Made by a program: the position numbers and the translations under genes. From a virus: a stretch of DNA of 38,777 bases. Positions 30,665 through 38,613 of this stretch are shown here, piece by piece (position 1 is the stretch's first letter; each line of letters starts with the position of its first letter). Where the stretch lies: the IMG/VR virus record IMGVR_UViG_3300009182_000141, positions 1-38,777 of that record, one strand, 5' to 3'. Under the pieces are notes generated by a model. It worked only from the letters and a program-made list of their open reading frames with translations, was not told where the DNA came from and did not search any database.

Positions 30665-31571
30665 AAGTAGGGTTCCTGAAGAATGGACTACAAGTCTAGA
30701 TGGTAAAAAGATTTGTGGTGCTCTTAAAAAAGATGGATCAAAAGCTGAATGGGATGAAATGAAATATGATCCTTATTATAATAAACATGGAATTACCCCA
30801 CTAGAATTAAAATTAAACCATCCGGACAAATTTCAAAGAATGATTTGTCATGCTCCACCTACTTCTGATCCTAATTATTCTTTAAGTGGAAGATGCAGAA
30901 ATCATGGCGCTCATGGTGGTCGTCCAATTAAAGATGGGATTGGTAAATATTCTAAACTTAGACAATATACAAGTCCTGGTCGATTAGAAGAAATATTTGA
31001 CGAAAACAAAGAACATAATGATCTAAAAGCTGAATTAGACATTATGACTACCATAATTGATGAAAAACTGCCTGCAGCTTTGTCAGATACAGCTTCTGCT
31101 GCCAATGAAGTTTTACGCGGACATATCCATCAATTAAAATTAGCTTTTTCTTCACTTGACCCAGAAAAAATCAATTCCATTCTAGATAAAATGGAAAAAA
31201 TGATTGATGATAATTTGCAAAGTAAAACTGCTCAAAAAGAAACAGTATCTTTGCTTAAAGAATACTCTGACATGGTAAGAATTAACCATGAAATTAAACA
31301 GAAAGCTGAAGCTCATTTTCCAAAATCAGCGTTGGTAGTTAATACAGTATTAATTGTAAACTTAGTAAAGGAATTTTTAACAGATGCGCAAAAGCAACTC
31401 CTCAACCGAAGATTGGAAAATGCAATTGAGAATGGGCGTCTCGGAGGCTTTATTCCCGAAGAATATAGAAATGATCCAATTGTCAGACCTTTCAATTCGG
31501 GACAAGAACAGGAAAATAATTCCGTTGTGTTTGAATCAAGCACAGCAATTATACCTAGAGAAGAATCCTAA
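30654..31571 (+). CDS. Probable small terminase subunit with zinc-binding-like motif
   Basis: A 305-residue protein directly before the large terminase. N-terminal residues carry CGALKKDG and later CHAPP...CRNHGAHGGRP, a Cys/His set suited to zinc binding and typical of phage packaging-associated proteins with a GAHGGRP-type loop. The middle is a long helical region (about residues 120-240) that could oligomerise. TerS proteins recognise the packaging site and pass DNA to TerL; that role is inferred from order and motif type. The 3' end overlaps the terminase start by up to 188 bases. Confidence 0.6.
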   Translation: MSVKSRVPEEWTTSLDGKKICGALKKDGSKAEWDEMKYDPYYNKHGITPLELKLNHPDKFQRMICHAPPTSDPNYSLSGRCRNHGAHGGRPIKDGIGKYSKLRQYTSPGRLEEIFDENKEHNDLKAELDIMTTIIDEKLPAALSDTASAANEVLRGHIHQLKLAFSSLDPEKINSILDKMEKMIDDNLQSKTAQKETVSLLKEYSDMVRINHEIKQKAEAHFPKSALVVNTVLIVNLVKEFLTDAQKQLLNRRLENAIENGRLGGFIPEEYRNDPIVRPFNSGQEQENNSVVFESSTAIIPREES

Positions 31572-33078
31572 GCTACAGACATTTAGAGGTAACCGTGAAA
31601 TAATTCTTAAAGCCCGTCAAATGGGCTTTACAACTTTAATTGCGGCTAAAATGTTTTTAGATACAGTAAATATACCAAATACTGAATCTATAATGGTAGC
31701 TCAAGATGAAACTAACGCTAAAAAACTATTTAATCTTATTAAAAGGTTTAATGAAAATCTTCCACCTGAGTTAAAACGTAAAGTTGGCACTGATTCTGTA
31801 ACTAAACTTGAATTTAGTGAGATTAATTCTGTTTTTACTGTTGGTTGGGCAGGTTCTGCTAAACTAGGTCGTGGCGGCACACTAAATAATGTTCATTTTT
31901 CTGAAGCTGCTTTTTATACTGATGCTGGTCCACTAATCAGTGGTTTGCTAGAATCTGTCCCACTTGATGGAAATGTATTTATGGAAAGCACCGCAAACGG
32001 TGTTGGAAATTATTTTTGTCAAGAATATAGAGATGCAGAAGAAGGAAATAGTATTTATAAAGCTAGATTTTTCCCTTGGTATATAGATCCAGCTTATAAT
32101 ATTCCATTAGATGATGAAGAAGAATTTTCCCCCACTGATGAAGAGTTTAAATTAATTGATCTGTATGATTTAACTTTTGGTCAACTTAAATGGCGACGAT
32201 ATAAAGTTTTAGCTTTAAGAAATACAAGACGAGAAGGAACCAGCGAAGAAGGAGAATTCCCACAAGAGTATCCAATTAATGCTCAAGAGGCTTTTCTTAC
32301 AACTGGTGTTGGATTTTTTAATAATTCGTTTATTGATACTGAGCTTGCTCCTATTGCTGCATCAAGTGAAAAATTAAAAATAGAGGTGCCTAGAAAATAT
32401 AATTCTATTTGGCAAGAAAGTAAAAGATCTAACGTGTCTTTAACTATTTATGAACTCCCACAACAAGGTCATAGATATGTTATAACTGCTGACCCATCCG
32501 AAGGTTTAAATCAAGATGGACAATCAGACAGTTGTTCAACAGATATTCTTGACTCTGAAACAATGAATCAAGTAGCTACATTGTATGGAAAATGGGAACC
32601 ACAAGTATATGCTGAATTATTAAATGATTTAGGATTGTGGTATAACACTGGTTTGATAGCTGTAGAAAGGAATAATCATGGTCACTCAGTTTTAAATACG
32701 TTAATTAATGTATTAGAATACCCTCATGTATACTATGGAACTGAATATGATGTCAAAAACAAAAAACAGACTAAAAAACCTGGACATCATACAAATGTAA
32801 AATCTAAAATAATGGCACTAGATTCTTTAAATGAATTAGCTATGGATGGATCTTTGATAATTAGATCTAACAGAACTCTAACTCAAATGAAAAATTATTC
32901 TAGATTGCCTGGTAATAAATTTGGTGCATCTATAGGACATGATGATGCAGTAATGTCTTTAGCAATTGGATGTTCTGTTTTGAAAGATGCTAGAGCATTA
33001 AAAGCTTTTAAAGAAAATAGAAAAAATACAGCAAGGCCTGTAATGTTCAAATATAAAGGTTCGGTAGCTTTTCAATGA
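31384..33078 (+). CDS. terL: Terminase large subunit
   Basis: A 564-residue packaging motor. The ATPase part has ILKARQMGFTT (Walker A variant), NNVHFSEAAFY (Walker B/catalytic Glu) and FMESTANG (coupling motif). The nuclease part has YVITADPSEG, then ERNNHGH and GHDDAVMSLAI with the metal-binding acids. It pumps DNA into the procapsid through the portal and cuts it. ATG 31384 has AAAGGAA ten bases upstream and is favoured, but it overlaps the upstream gene by 188 bases; ATG 31471 would still keep the LNQAQQLYL segment. CCCCACT is at 32130. Confidence 0.92.
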   Translation: MRKSNSSTEDWKMQLRMGVSEALFPKNIEMIQLSDLSIRDKNRKIIPLCLNQAQQLYLEKNPKLQTFRGNREIILKARQMGFTTLIAAKMFLDTVNIPNTESIMVAQDETNAKKLFNLIKRFNENLPPELKRKVGTDSVTKLEFSEINSVFTVGWAGSAKLGRGGTLNNVHFSEAAFYTDAGPLISGLLESVPLDGNVFMESTANGVGNYFCQEYRDAEEGNSIYKARFFPWYIDPAYNIPLDDEEEFSPTDEEFKLIDLYDLTFGQLKWRRYKVLALRNTRREGTSEEGEFPQEYPINAQEAFLTTGVGFFNNSFIDTELAPIAASSEKLKIEVPRKYNSIWQESKRSNVSLTIYELPQQGHRYVITADPSEGLNQDGQSDSCSTDILDSETMNQVATLYGKWEPQVYAELLNDLGLWYNTGLIAVERNNHGHSVLNTLINVLEYPHVYYGTEYDVKNKKQTKKPGHHTNVKSKIMALDSLNELAMDGSLIIRSNRTLTQMKNYSRLPGNKFGASIGHDDAVMSLAIGCSVLKDARALKAFKENRKNTARPVMFKYKGSVAFQ

Positions 33079-34658
33079 GCGATTATATAAATACAAACTT
33101 AGTTCCTAAAGGCTCTACAGAATATGTAAAAAGAGCTTTAATTAGTCAGGCATATTATGATTTGAGTCCTTATCCTCAAGTATCTTTTAGAAACTGGAGT
33201 ACAGAAAGACTTGGACCATACCCCACTTGTTTATCTTTGCCAAGGCAAATTATTAAACGACCAGCTAGATGGTTGTTTGGTAAACCACCAGAAATGGAAT
33301 TTTCTCAAAGTGAAGATATTGACAAATCTGTAAAAAAGATTTGGAAATATAATAACATGGAAAAGAAATTGTTAAGTCTAGCAATTAATGGTGGAATTGA
33401 AGGCGGAGTTGTATTAAAATTCTGCTATGATGAGTCTTGGGAAAGACCGGTACGAATTAATATTCTTTCACCAGCAACAGAAGTTAGATTTTTTACTGAT
33501 CCTCATGATGTAGATACTGTTGAAATGGTTCGAATTCAGTATAAATATACTGGACAAGACGGTATTGATTATGTTCATAGAGAGGAATGGACAAAAGATG
33601 AGGAAATAAGATATAACCCACTAAAAGCGGATGCTTATAACACTCGCGGAATGAGTGTTATTCAACAAGGTCAATTGTATATTAACAATAATGACAAAAC
33701 TTGGGTAATCTCTCAAAGACTGGAAAACAAATTTAAAATAATTCCTATTGTTCTTATTAAAAATATAGATACTTTAAGTACGTTTGGGGAAGGAGATATT
33801 TTTGAATTGTGGCCTTCAATTGATAGAATTAATCTTTCTTATCATTTGATGGACAAATCCAATCAACAAGAGATAGATCCTACAATTATATTAATTGATT
33901 TGGAACCAAAAGATGACGACTCTATGGATCATCCTGGTCCTGGAGCTAAACTTGATTTGAAGTCGTTAGATAATGGGGACGGTTCTACCAAGCAAGGCCG
34001 AGCTGAAATATTAGAAAGTAATAACAAAATTCGTGAGTATATTATGAAATATGCTGATGATATGAAAGCTATGCTTTTTGATACTACTGGTTCAGTGTTT
34101 CCACGTCAAGCTGACGTAACAAACAAAGGAAGTCTAACTCAATCTGTTTTAATACAGATGTATCAACCATTGTTAGAAGTTTTGGAAGAAAAACGTAAAA
34201 ATTATGGTGAATTTGGAATTTCATTGTTTATAAAGACAATGATTATCGGGTTAGCAAATTTTGGTCACAAAGAATTTGTAAGTATAAAAGGAGCAAATAT
34301 ATGGGATATTGATTATAATTTAACTTGGTACACACAGTTTCGTTCATCTGCTGACGAAATGTTTAGTGATTTCGATAGAACTGATCGAGAAGTTAAAGGT
34401 GGTTATATTTCTGCAGAAGTTGGTGTAAAACGAATTTCTCAAATGGAAGAAATACCTTTAAGTGAAAAAGATATTCTTGAACGAGTAAAAGAAGTAGAAA
34501 AATCAAAAGAGGAAACAAAAGAAAATGGACTTACAAAATCTACTGAGCCCGGTGGAAACCAACACGGACAATTCGGAGATAAAGCCGGAGGAAACAAAAA
34601 CTCCAAATCTTCAAAACAACAACAAACAGGAAACGGAAAAGTTAAAGATGCCAACTGA
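33075..34658 (+). CDS. Portal protein
   Basis: A 527-residue protein following the terminase with a four-base overlap, the standard position of the portal. It has the SPP1/HK97-style layout: an N-terminal helix, RPARWLFGKPPEMEF, a central alpha/beta body (GDIFELWPSIDRINLSYHLM) and a long helical stem. The last ~50 residues are Lys/Glu/Gly/Asn-rich and disordered (EETKENGLTK, GGNKNSKSS), suggesting a flexible tail facing the capsid. It forms the dodecameric DNA gate at one capsid vertex. CCCCACT is at 33221. Confidence 0.88.
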   Translation: MSDYINTNLVPKGSTEYVKRALISQAYYDLSPYPQVSFRNWSTERLGPYPTCLSLPRQIIKRPARWLFGKPPEMEFSQSEDIDKSVKKIWKYNNMEKKLLSLAINGGIEGGVVLKFCYDESWERPVRINILSPATEVRFFTDPHDVDTVEMVRIQYKYTGQDGIDYVHREEWTKDEEIRYNPLKADAYNTRGMSVIQQGQLYINNNDKTWVISQRLENKFKIIPIVLIKNIDTLSTFGEGDIFELWPSIDRINLSYHLMDKSNQQEIDPTIILIDLEPKDDDSMDHPGPGAKLDLKSLDNGDGSTKQGRAEILESNNKIREYIMKYADDMKAMLFDTTGSVFPRQADVTNKGSLTQSVLIQMYQPLLEVLEEKRKNYGEFGISLFIKTMIIGLANFGHKEFVSIKGANIWDIDYNLTWYTQFRSSADEMFSDFDRTDREVKGGYISAEVGVKRISQMEEIPLSEKDILERVKEVEKSKEETKENGLTKSTEPGGNQHGQFGDKAGGNKNSKSSKQQQTGNGKVKDAN

Positions 34659-34980
34659 AGAAACAACAGCAAATAGCAAATTAATCTCACTTTCAGAACT
34701 TGATATTCAAAAGTGGGTAAATTCTCAGCTTAAAGATGGAAATGTAGCTGAAATCAATCGTGATGAAGATGATAATATTGTCTGGGATGGTTCAATGACA
34801 GCTTTGTCAGTTCTCGGATACCCTTATATTCTTGTGGATAAAGTTTTAACTGACCCATCTAAGAATGTACGAGAAGTATTTCCAAAATATCAAGAAGTTG
34901 GATTGCCTCTTATTAATCTTGGATTTTCTCCAGAACATCAAGGATTTTTTGTTGTGCGGAGTGATGTATATGAAATTTAA
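34648..34980 (+). CDS. Small head-operon protein between portal and scaffold
   Basis: A 110-residue protein starting at ATG 34648, which overlaps the portal stop by 11 bases. An upstream ATG at 34525 also has a binding site (AGAGGAAA) but would add a low-complexity Asn/Lys stretch that reads like the shadow of the portal tail. The product is acidic and helical/beta mixed (LGYPYILVDKVLTDPSKN, GLPLINLGFSPEHQG). It may be a head maturation or scaffolding partner, with no recognised family. Confidence 0.5.
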   Translation: MPTEETTANSKLISLSELDIQKWVNSQLKDGNVAEINRDEDDNIVWDGSMTALSVLGYPYILVDKVLTDPSKNVREVFPKYQEVGLPLINLGFSPEHQGFFVVRSDVYEI

Positions 34981-35539
34981 TCATAATTATAAGGTTTTAA
35001 TCTGCGGAGAAGGAGAGGAAAATTCTACTATTGCACAAATGCGAGCACAAATTGATGCAGCAAATGCTGCAGCTAAAGCAAAAGAAGCAGAACTTGAAAC
35101 AGCTCGTCAACAATTAAAATCAATACAAGCTGCAGAATTGACTGAAGCACAAAAACTTCGAGCTGCCTTAGAAGAAAAAGAAAAAGAAGTTGCTAAACTT
35201 ACCCCACTTCAAGAACAGTTGCAAGCTGCTCAAAAGGAAAATGAGACAAATAAAGGTATTTTGTTGTCTCAATATGAAGAATTAATTGCAGCAATTCCTG
35301 AAGATAAACGTGCGGCGATTAGGTCAGCAACTTTTATGGAAGGTAATCCTATTGATTCTTTGAGTCGAGTAAAATCTATTATTTCTGTTACTGATTTTAA
35401 ACCTCCAGCACAAGGTCAGATTACTAATCCTGGTGGTGGAGGTGCAACTAAAGAAAGCAAAGAAGAGAATACTCCACCTAATATGAAACAAATTATTAAA
35501 ACAGGTTGGGGTCAAATTCTAAAATCAAATAGTGGATAG
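34970..35539 (+). CDS. Capsid scaffolding protein
   Basis: A 189-residue protein from ATG 34970 with GGAG eight bases upstream, overlapping the previous stop by 11 bases. Residues ~20-110 are an Ala/Glu/Lys/Gln coiled coil (AANAAAKAKEAELETARQQL), the standard form of a phage scaffold, followed by a Gly-rich linker and a basic C-terminus (MKQIIKTGWGQILK) suitable for binding the capsid. Its first residues (NYKVLICGEG) closely resemble those of the capsid protein (NYDLLICGAA). It should guide procapsid assembly and then leave or be degraded. CCCCACT is at 35202. Confidence 0.75.
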   Translation: MKFNHNYKVLICGEGEENSTIAQMRAQIDAANAAAKAKEAELETARQQLKSIQAAELTEAQKLRAALEEKEKEVAKLTPLQEQLQAAQKENETNKGILLSQYEELIAAIPEDKRAAIRSATFMEGNPIDSLSRVKSIISVTDFKPPAQGQITNPGGGGATKESKEENTPPNMKQIIKTGWGQILKSNSG

Positions 35540-35554
35540 TTGGTGTAGTTTGCT

Positions 35555-35583
35555 TGGGTTCATCGTATTATATTATGGACCCA
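35555..35583 (+). other. Hairpin in front of the capsid gene
   Basis: TGGGTTCAT (35555-35563) and ATGGACCCA (35575-35583) pair along nine bases with one G-T pair and an 11-base loop. There is no T run, so an mRNA-stabilising or processing element that raises capsid expression is more likely than a terminator. Confidence 0.5.
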
Positions 35584-35612
35584 GGCCATTCTTGGAGAGT
35601 TAGGAATAAATT

Positions 35613-36662
35613 ATGAATCGAAACTACGATCTATTAATCTGTGGAGCTGCTGCTGATGCAAATGCAATTACGCTCTCAGAATATGGGGTAATGTCGAATC
35701 AACCATTTATCAAGAAGATTATTTCTTCTTTGCTTATTAATGGAATGGTTCTTGGAGATATCCCACTCGTCACTGATAAAACTATGGTTCAGAACGGTTC
35801 TCGTTGGATGGATAATCTTCCAACTGTTAACTGGGCTAAACTTAATGAAGGAACTACTGTTACTAAAGGCAAGCCGACTCCTTATTCGGAAAATGCTTGG
35901 CTTATGCGAAATGCAATTGATGCAGACAATAAGATTATTGAAGACCGTAATCAAATTGTTGATCCTCGTGCCGCACAGCTAGATGCATATCTTAAAGCTG
36001 TTTCTTATGATTTTAATGATAAGTTTATCAATAATGATCATTTGAGTGGTGATGAGGATTCATTTATTGGTTTGCGTTATCGTTTGGATAACCCTTCAAC
36101 TTTTCGTCTTGCATCTGAATGTAAAATTGATGCTGGTGGAGTTGATCTAAGTCCTACTGGTATGACTTCTCAAACTGCAAATACTTTTATTGAGTATTTG
36201 GATCAATTACTTTCTTTTCTTGGTCGCGAAGAAGGCGACGGTGTTTTTCTTTATATGAATGACACTTTGAAACGACGTATGGCACGTGCAATTCGTGTAC
36301 TAGGAACTGGTGCAGGATTTAATATTGTAACTGATGCTTACGATCGTACAATCTCTAAGTATAAAAATGCTACTGTTGTAAACATTGGTCGTAAAGCTGA
36401 TCAATCTACTCGTATCATTACTAATACTGAAACTTCTACTGGTGCTGCAGGTGCAAGTACATTTACAAGTATTTATGCCACTGTATATGGAGAAGAAGCA
36501 CTTATGGGTTGGCAATTTGAATCTATTGATAATAGTTGCAAAGACGTAGGTTTGATTGGAAATGACTCTACAATTTCTCGATTGTCATTTGATTATGCAG
36601 TAGGTTTGCTACCTAACCATAGTCGATGTCTCGGTCGATTGTATGACATTAAGATGAGCTAA
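35613..36662 (+). CDS. Major capsid protein (HK97-like fold)
   Basis: A 349-residue protein in the fixed order portal-scaffold-capsid. Length and pattern fit an HK97-like shell protein: an N-terminal arm, SLLINGMVLGDIPLV, TKGKPTPYSENAW (E-loop region), a long helix with DPRAAQLDAYLKAV (spine helix), and a C-terminal beta domain ending in HSRCLGRLYDIK. AGGAATAAATT precedes the ATG. Codon use is somewhat richer in CGT/CGA and other preferred codons than in neighbours, as expected for high expression. The first residues share the NY-x-x-LICG motif with the scaffold. Confidence 0.82.
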   Translation: MNRNYDLLICGAAADANAITLSEYGVMSNQPFIKKIISSLLINGMVLGDIPLVTDKTMVQNGSRWMDNLPTVNWAKLNEGTTVTKGKPTPYSENAWLMRNAIDADNKIIEDRNQIVDPRAAQLDAYLKAVSYDFNDKFINNDHLSGDEDSFIGLRYRLDNPSTFRLASECKIDAGGVDLSPTGMTSQTANTFIEYLDQLLSFLGREEGDGVFLYMNDTLKRRMARAIRVLGTGAGFNIVTDAYDRTISKYKNATVVNIGRKADQSTRIITNTETSTGAAGASTFTSIYATVYGEEALMGWQFESIDNSCKDVGLIGNDSTISRLSFDYAVGLLPNHSRCLGRLYDIKMS

Positions 36663-36669
36663 TAAAGAA

Positions 36670-37041
36670 ATGGTAGATTATAATTTTACTCTGCAAACTA
36701 CCGTTACTAAAACGGCAACATTTCAAGGTGCTGGTTTTGATCTAAAAACTGGCACTCCACGACAAGGATTTACTGCACGATTTTTGATTACTTCACTAAT
36801 TTCTGCAGCTACTGCTGGAACTGTATTTACTTGTAGTATTGAACATAGTGATGATAATACTACTTATAGTACACTTTCAGCGGCTCCTCCAATTACTGGA
36901 ACTACTACTGCTCAAAGTTTTGAACCGTTTGTAACGTTTTCAACTCCTAAACGATATATACGTGCAGTAATGACTTTATCTAGTTCAGCTGGAACTCCTA
37001 GCGTAACTTATAAAGTAGAGCCAAAACTAACTTGGCCATAA
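36670..37041 (+). CDS. Capsid decoration / Bbp16-like head protein
   Basis: A 123-residue beta-rich protein directly after the capsid gene. The pattern (FTCSIEHSDDNTTYSTLS, then FEPFVTFSTPKRYIRAVMTL and VTYKVEPKL) fits the family of small head proteins of the Bbp16 type that follow the capsid gene and decorate or stabilise the shell. No membrane segment or catalytic residues are seen. A strong terminator follows 88 bases after its stop, so the structural burst of head proteins ends here. Confidence 0.6.
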   Translation: MVDYNFTLQTTVTKTATFQGAGFDLKTGTPRQGFTARFLITSLISAATAGTVFTCSIEHSDDNTTYSTLSAAPPITGTTTAQSFEPFVTFSTPKRYIRAVMTLSSSAGTPSVTYKVEPKLTWP

Positions 37042-37128
37042 ATAAAATAGGCCTTGGCTGAATTTGGTAGGTTTGGCCCCTCATATAAATGATCCTAGAG
37101 GAAATGTAAAACATTTAGGTCTATTTTA

Positions 37129-37165
37129 ATACCCCACTAATTAATAAATTAGTGGGGTATCTCTA
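37129..37165. terminator. Strong intrinsic terminator with operator-like stem
   Basis: Fourteen-base perfect arms (37129-37142 and 37147-37160) around an AATA loop, with CTCTATTT downstream. CCCCACT at 37132 and AGTGGGG at 37151 form the arms. It separates the head genes from the glycosyltransferase. Confidence 0.85.
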
Positions 37166-37186
37166 TTTATGAGGGCTGCCATTTAA

Positions 37187-38440
37187 ATGAATATTCATAT
37201 TAAACCCGAAGATATAAACAATCCAAACTTTGCAAATTTGCACGAATCAAATATAGATAAAGCTATATTAGCTACACCTTTAAATAGTGAGCTATATATG
37301 TTGAAAGGTATTTGTGCAATCCATCGTGGTGATTATAATGAAGCGCTGGATTACGCTTTACAAGGTATAGGCCTTGAACCATACAAAGCAAGTAATTACA
37401 TAACTTTAGCTAGTGTTTACTATCTGCTAGAAAATTATGTGGCTGAAGGTGAGTCTTATGAAAAAGGCTACAGCATTTCAAAAACATGCGCTAGTTTAAA
37501 TTGGAATTACTCCCATTATCTTTTAAGGACTGGACAATTTAAATTTGGATATGATTTATATAGATGGAGAAAAGTACATCTTAATGGTCATAGAAGGTTT
37601 TTGACTCCAGATCTTGCCAGTACAAAACCTTACAATTATTTTTACAAAGACATAATTAGTACCCGCAAACAAAGTGGAATAATTGTATGGGCTGAGCAGG
37701 GATTAGGAGATATAGTTATGTCTCTATCATATCTACCTATGTTAGAGAATTTTTATACAGAAGTGATCGTAGAAGTACCAGAACAACTATATAATCTAGT
37801 TTACATAAATAAGAATAAACTAGGTGTAAGTAAGGTTGTTCTAAAAACTTCTGACGGTAGTTTTCCGTTTGATATTGAACACTATGACAATGTATCTTTG
37901 ATGGATTTACCGTACTTCTTTCATAAAGAAATACCTATATTTATGGGTGATAGTTTATATACTCCCACTGATGTAGATAATACTTGGTTGGCATTGTTGA
38001 ATGAGATTAAGGGTAAAAAGATTGGTATTAACTGGAGGGGATCTGCTGTACATCCTAATGATAAAAATAGATCTGCAAACATTAATATTTTTGAACCTTT
38101 ATCTAAAGTAGGTTCTTTAATATCTTTAGATTTAGAAGAACCACCTAAGACAGATTTTGAAGTTTATAATGCTTGTGGTGGTTTTGTTAGCGCAGAATAC
38201 ACTGCAAGTTTAATTTCACAACTAGATTATGTTGTGACAGTAGATAGTTTTATAGCTCATTTAGCTGGTTCTCTAGGTGTTAAAACTTGTCTACTTCTAC
38301 CTTATCAAAATGAATGGAGATGGTTGGACGGTAAAAAACAAACCTGGTACCAATCTGTAGATTTATTCAAACAAGAAATTAAAGGAGATTGGAACATTCC
38401 TATTGAGAATGTTGTAAAATACATAAAAAATGACATATAA
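37187..38440 (+). CDS. TPR-containing glycosyltransferase (GT9/GT41-like)
   Basis: A 417-residue enzyme. Residues ~20-130 hold two to three TPR-like repeats (GICAIHRGDYNEALDYALQG; LASVYYLLENYVAEGESYEKG). The rest is a GT-B-type domain: WAEQGLGDIVMSLSYLP, IGINWRGSAVHPNDKNRS (nucleotide-sugar binding region), then DYVVTVDSFIAHLAGSLG and LLPYQNEWRW ... WYQSV, as in bacterial TPR proteins with a C-terminal heptosyltransferase/OGT-like domain. It lies inside the head-tail operon, so it may modify virion proteins; acting on host surface sugars is the alternative. It overlaps the next gene by 11 bases. Confidence 0.72.
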   Translation: MNIHIKPEDINNPNFANLHESNIDKAILATPLNSELYMLKGICAIHRGDYNEALDYALQGIGLEPYKASNYITLASVYYLLENYVAEGESYEKGYSISKTCASLNWNYSHYLLRTGQFKFGYDLYRWRKVHLNGHRRFLTPDLASTKPYNYFYKDIISTRKQSGIIVWAEQGLGDIVMSLSYLPMLENFYTEVIVEVPEQLYNLVYINKNKLGVSKVVLKTSDGSFPFDIEHYDNVSLMDLPYFFHKEIPIFMGDSLYTPTDVDNTWLALLNEIKGKKIGINWRGSAVHPNDKNRSANINIFEPLSKVGSLISLDLEEPPKTDFEVYNACGGFVSAEYTASLISQLDYVVTVDSFIAHLAGSLGVKTCLLLPYQNEWRWLDGKKQTWYQSVDLFKQEIKGDWNIPIENVVKYIKNDI

Positions 38441-38612
38441 TCATCTATTTGATCCCGTAATTGCCGGAATAGTCACAGCAATCACCATAGATCTTCATGC
38501 TTGGAGTCAAGATCCAACACAGAAATTTGACTTTAAAATTGCTAGTAAAAGATGGATTGCTGGCGGTGTGATTGGAGCTGTAGCTTTAATTAAAAATTAT
38601 CTAGGTATTTAA
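38430..38612 (+). CDS. Small hydrophobic phage protein
   Basis: A 60-residue protein with two hydrophobic stretches (DPVIAGIVTAITIDLHAW; WIAGGVIGAVALIKNYLG) around a basic, polar centre (FDFKIASKRW). This arrangement is common in small phage membrane proteins found among head-tail genes, some annotated as holin-like, but function is not established. It starts 11 bases inside the glycosyltransferase and ends one base before the next ATG. Confidence 0.5.
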   Translation: MTYNHLFDPVIAGIVTAITIDLHAWSQDPTQKFDFKIASKRWIAGGVIGAVALIKNYLGI

Positions 38613-38613
38613 T

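Larger units (their letters stand above)
1500..37157. repeat. Dispersed AGTGGGG heptamers (34 copies), putative operators/stoperators
   Basis: Plus-strand AGTGGGG: 7665, 11361, 12134, 13338, 13490, 17021, 18310, 21884, 24468, 25740, 26781, 26817, 37151. Minus strand (CCCCACT on plus): 1500, 1618, 2377, 3623, 6375, 7391, 10749, 11342, 13895, 15321, 18663, 20025, 22952, 26758, 29846, 30516, 30796, 32130, 33221, 35202, 37132. At about one third G+C roughly one copy is expected by chance on both strands. Flanks favour TA, AT or AA after the core and A or C plus T before it. Three copies lie in promoters, six form terminator arms, two are noncoding and 23 are inside genes. Confidence 0.85.

Noticed and set aside
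34525-34647. Extended N-terminus for the small head protein
   Set aside because: The extra 41 residues look like the shadow of the low-complexity portal tail; the 34648 start matches the common 11-base overlap, although the upstream start cannot be excluded.
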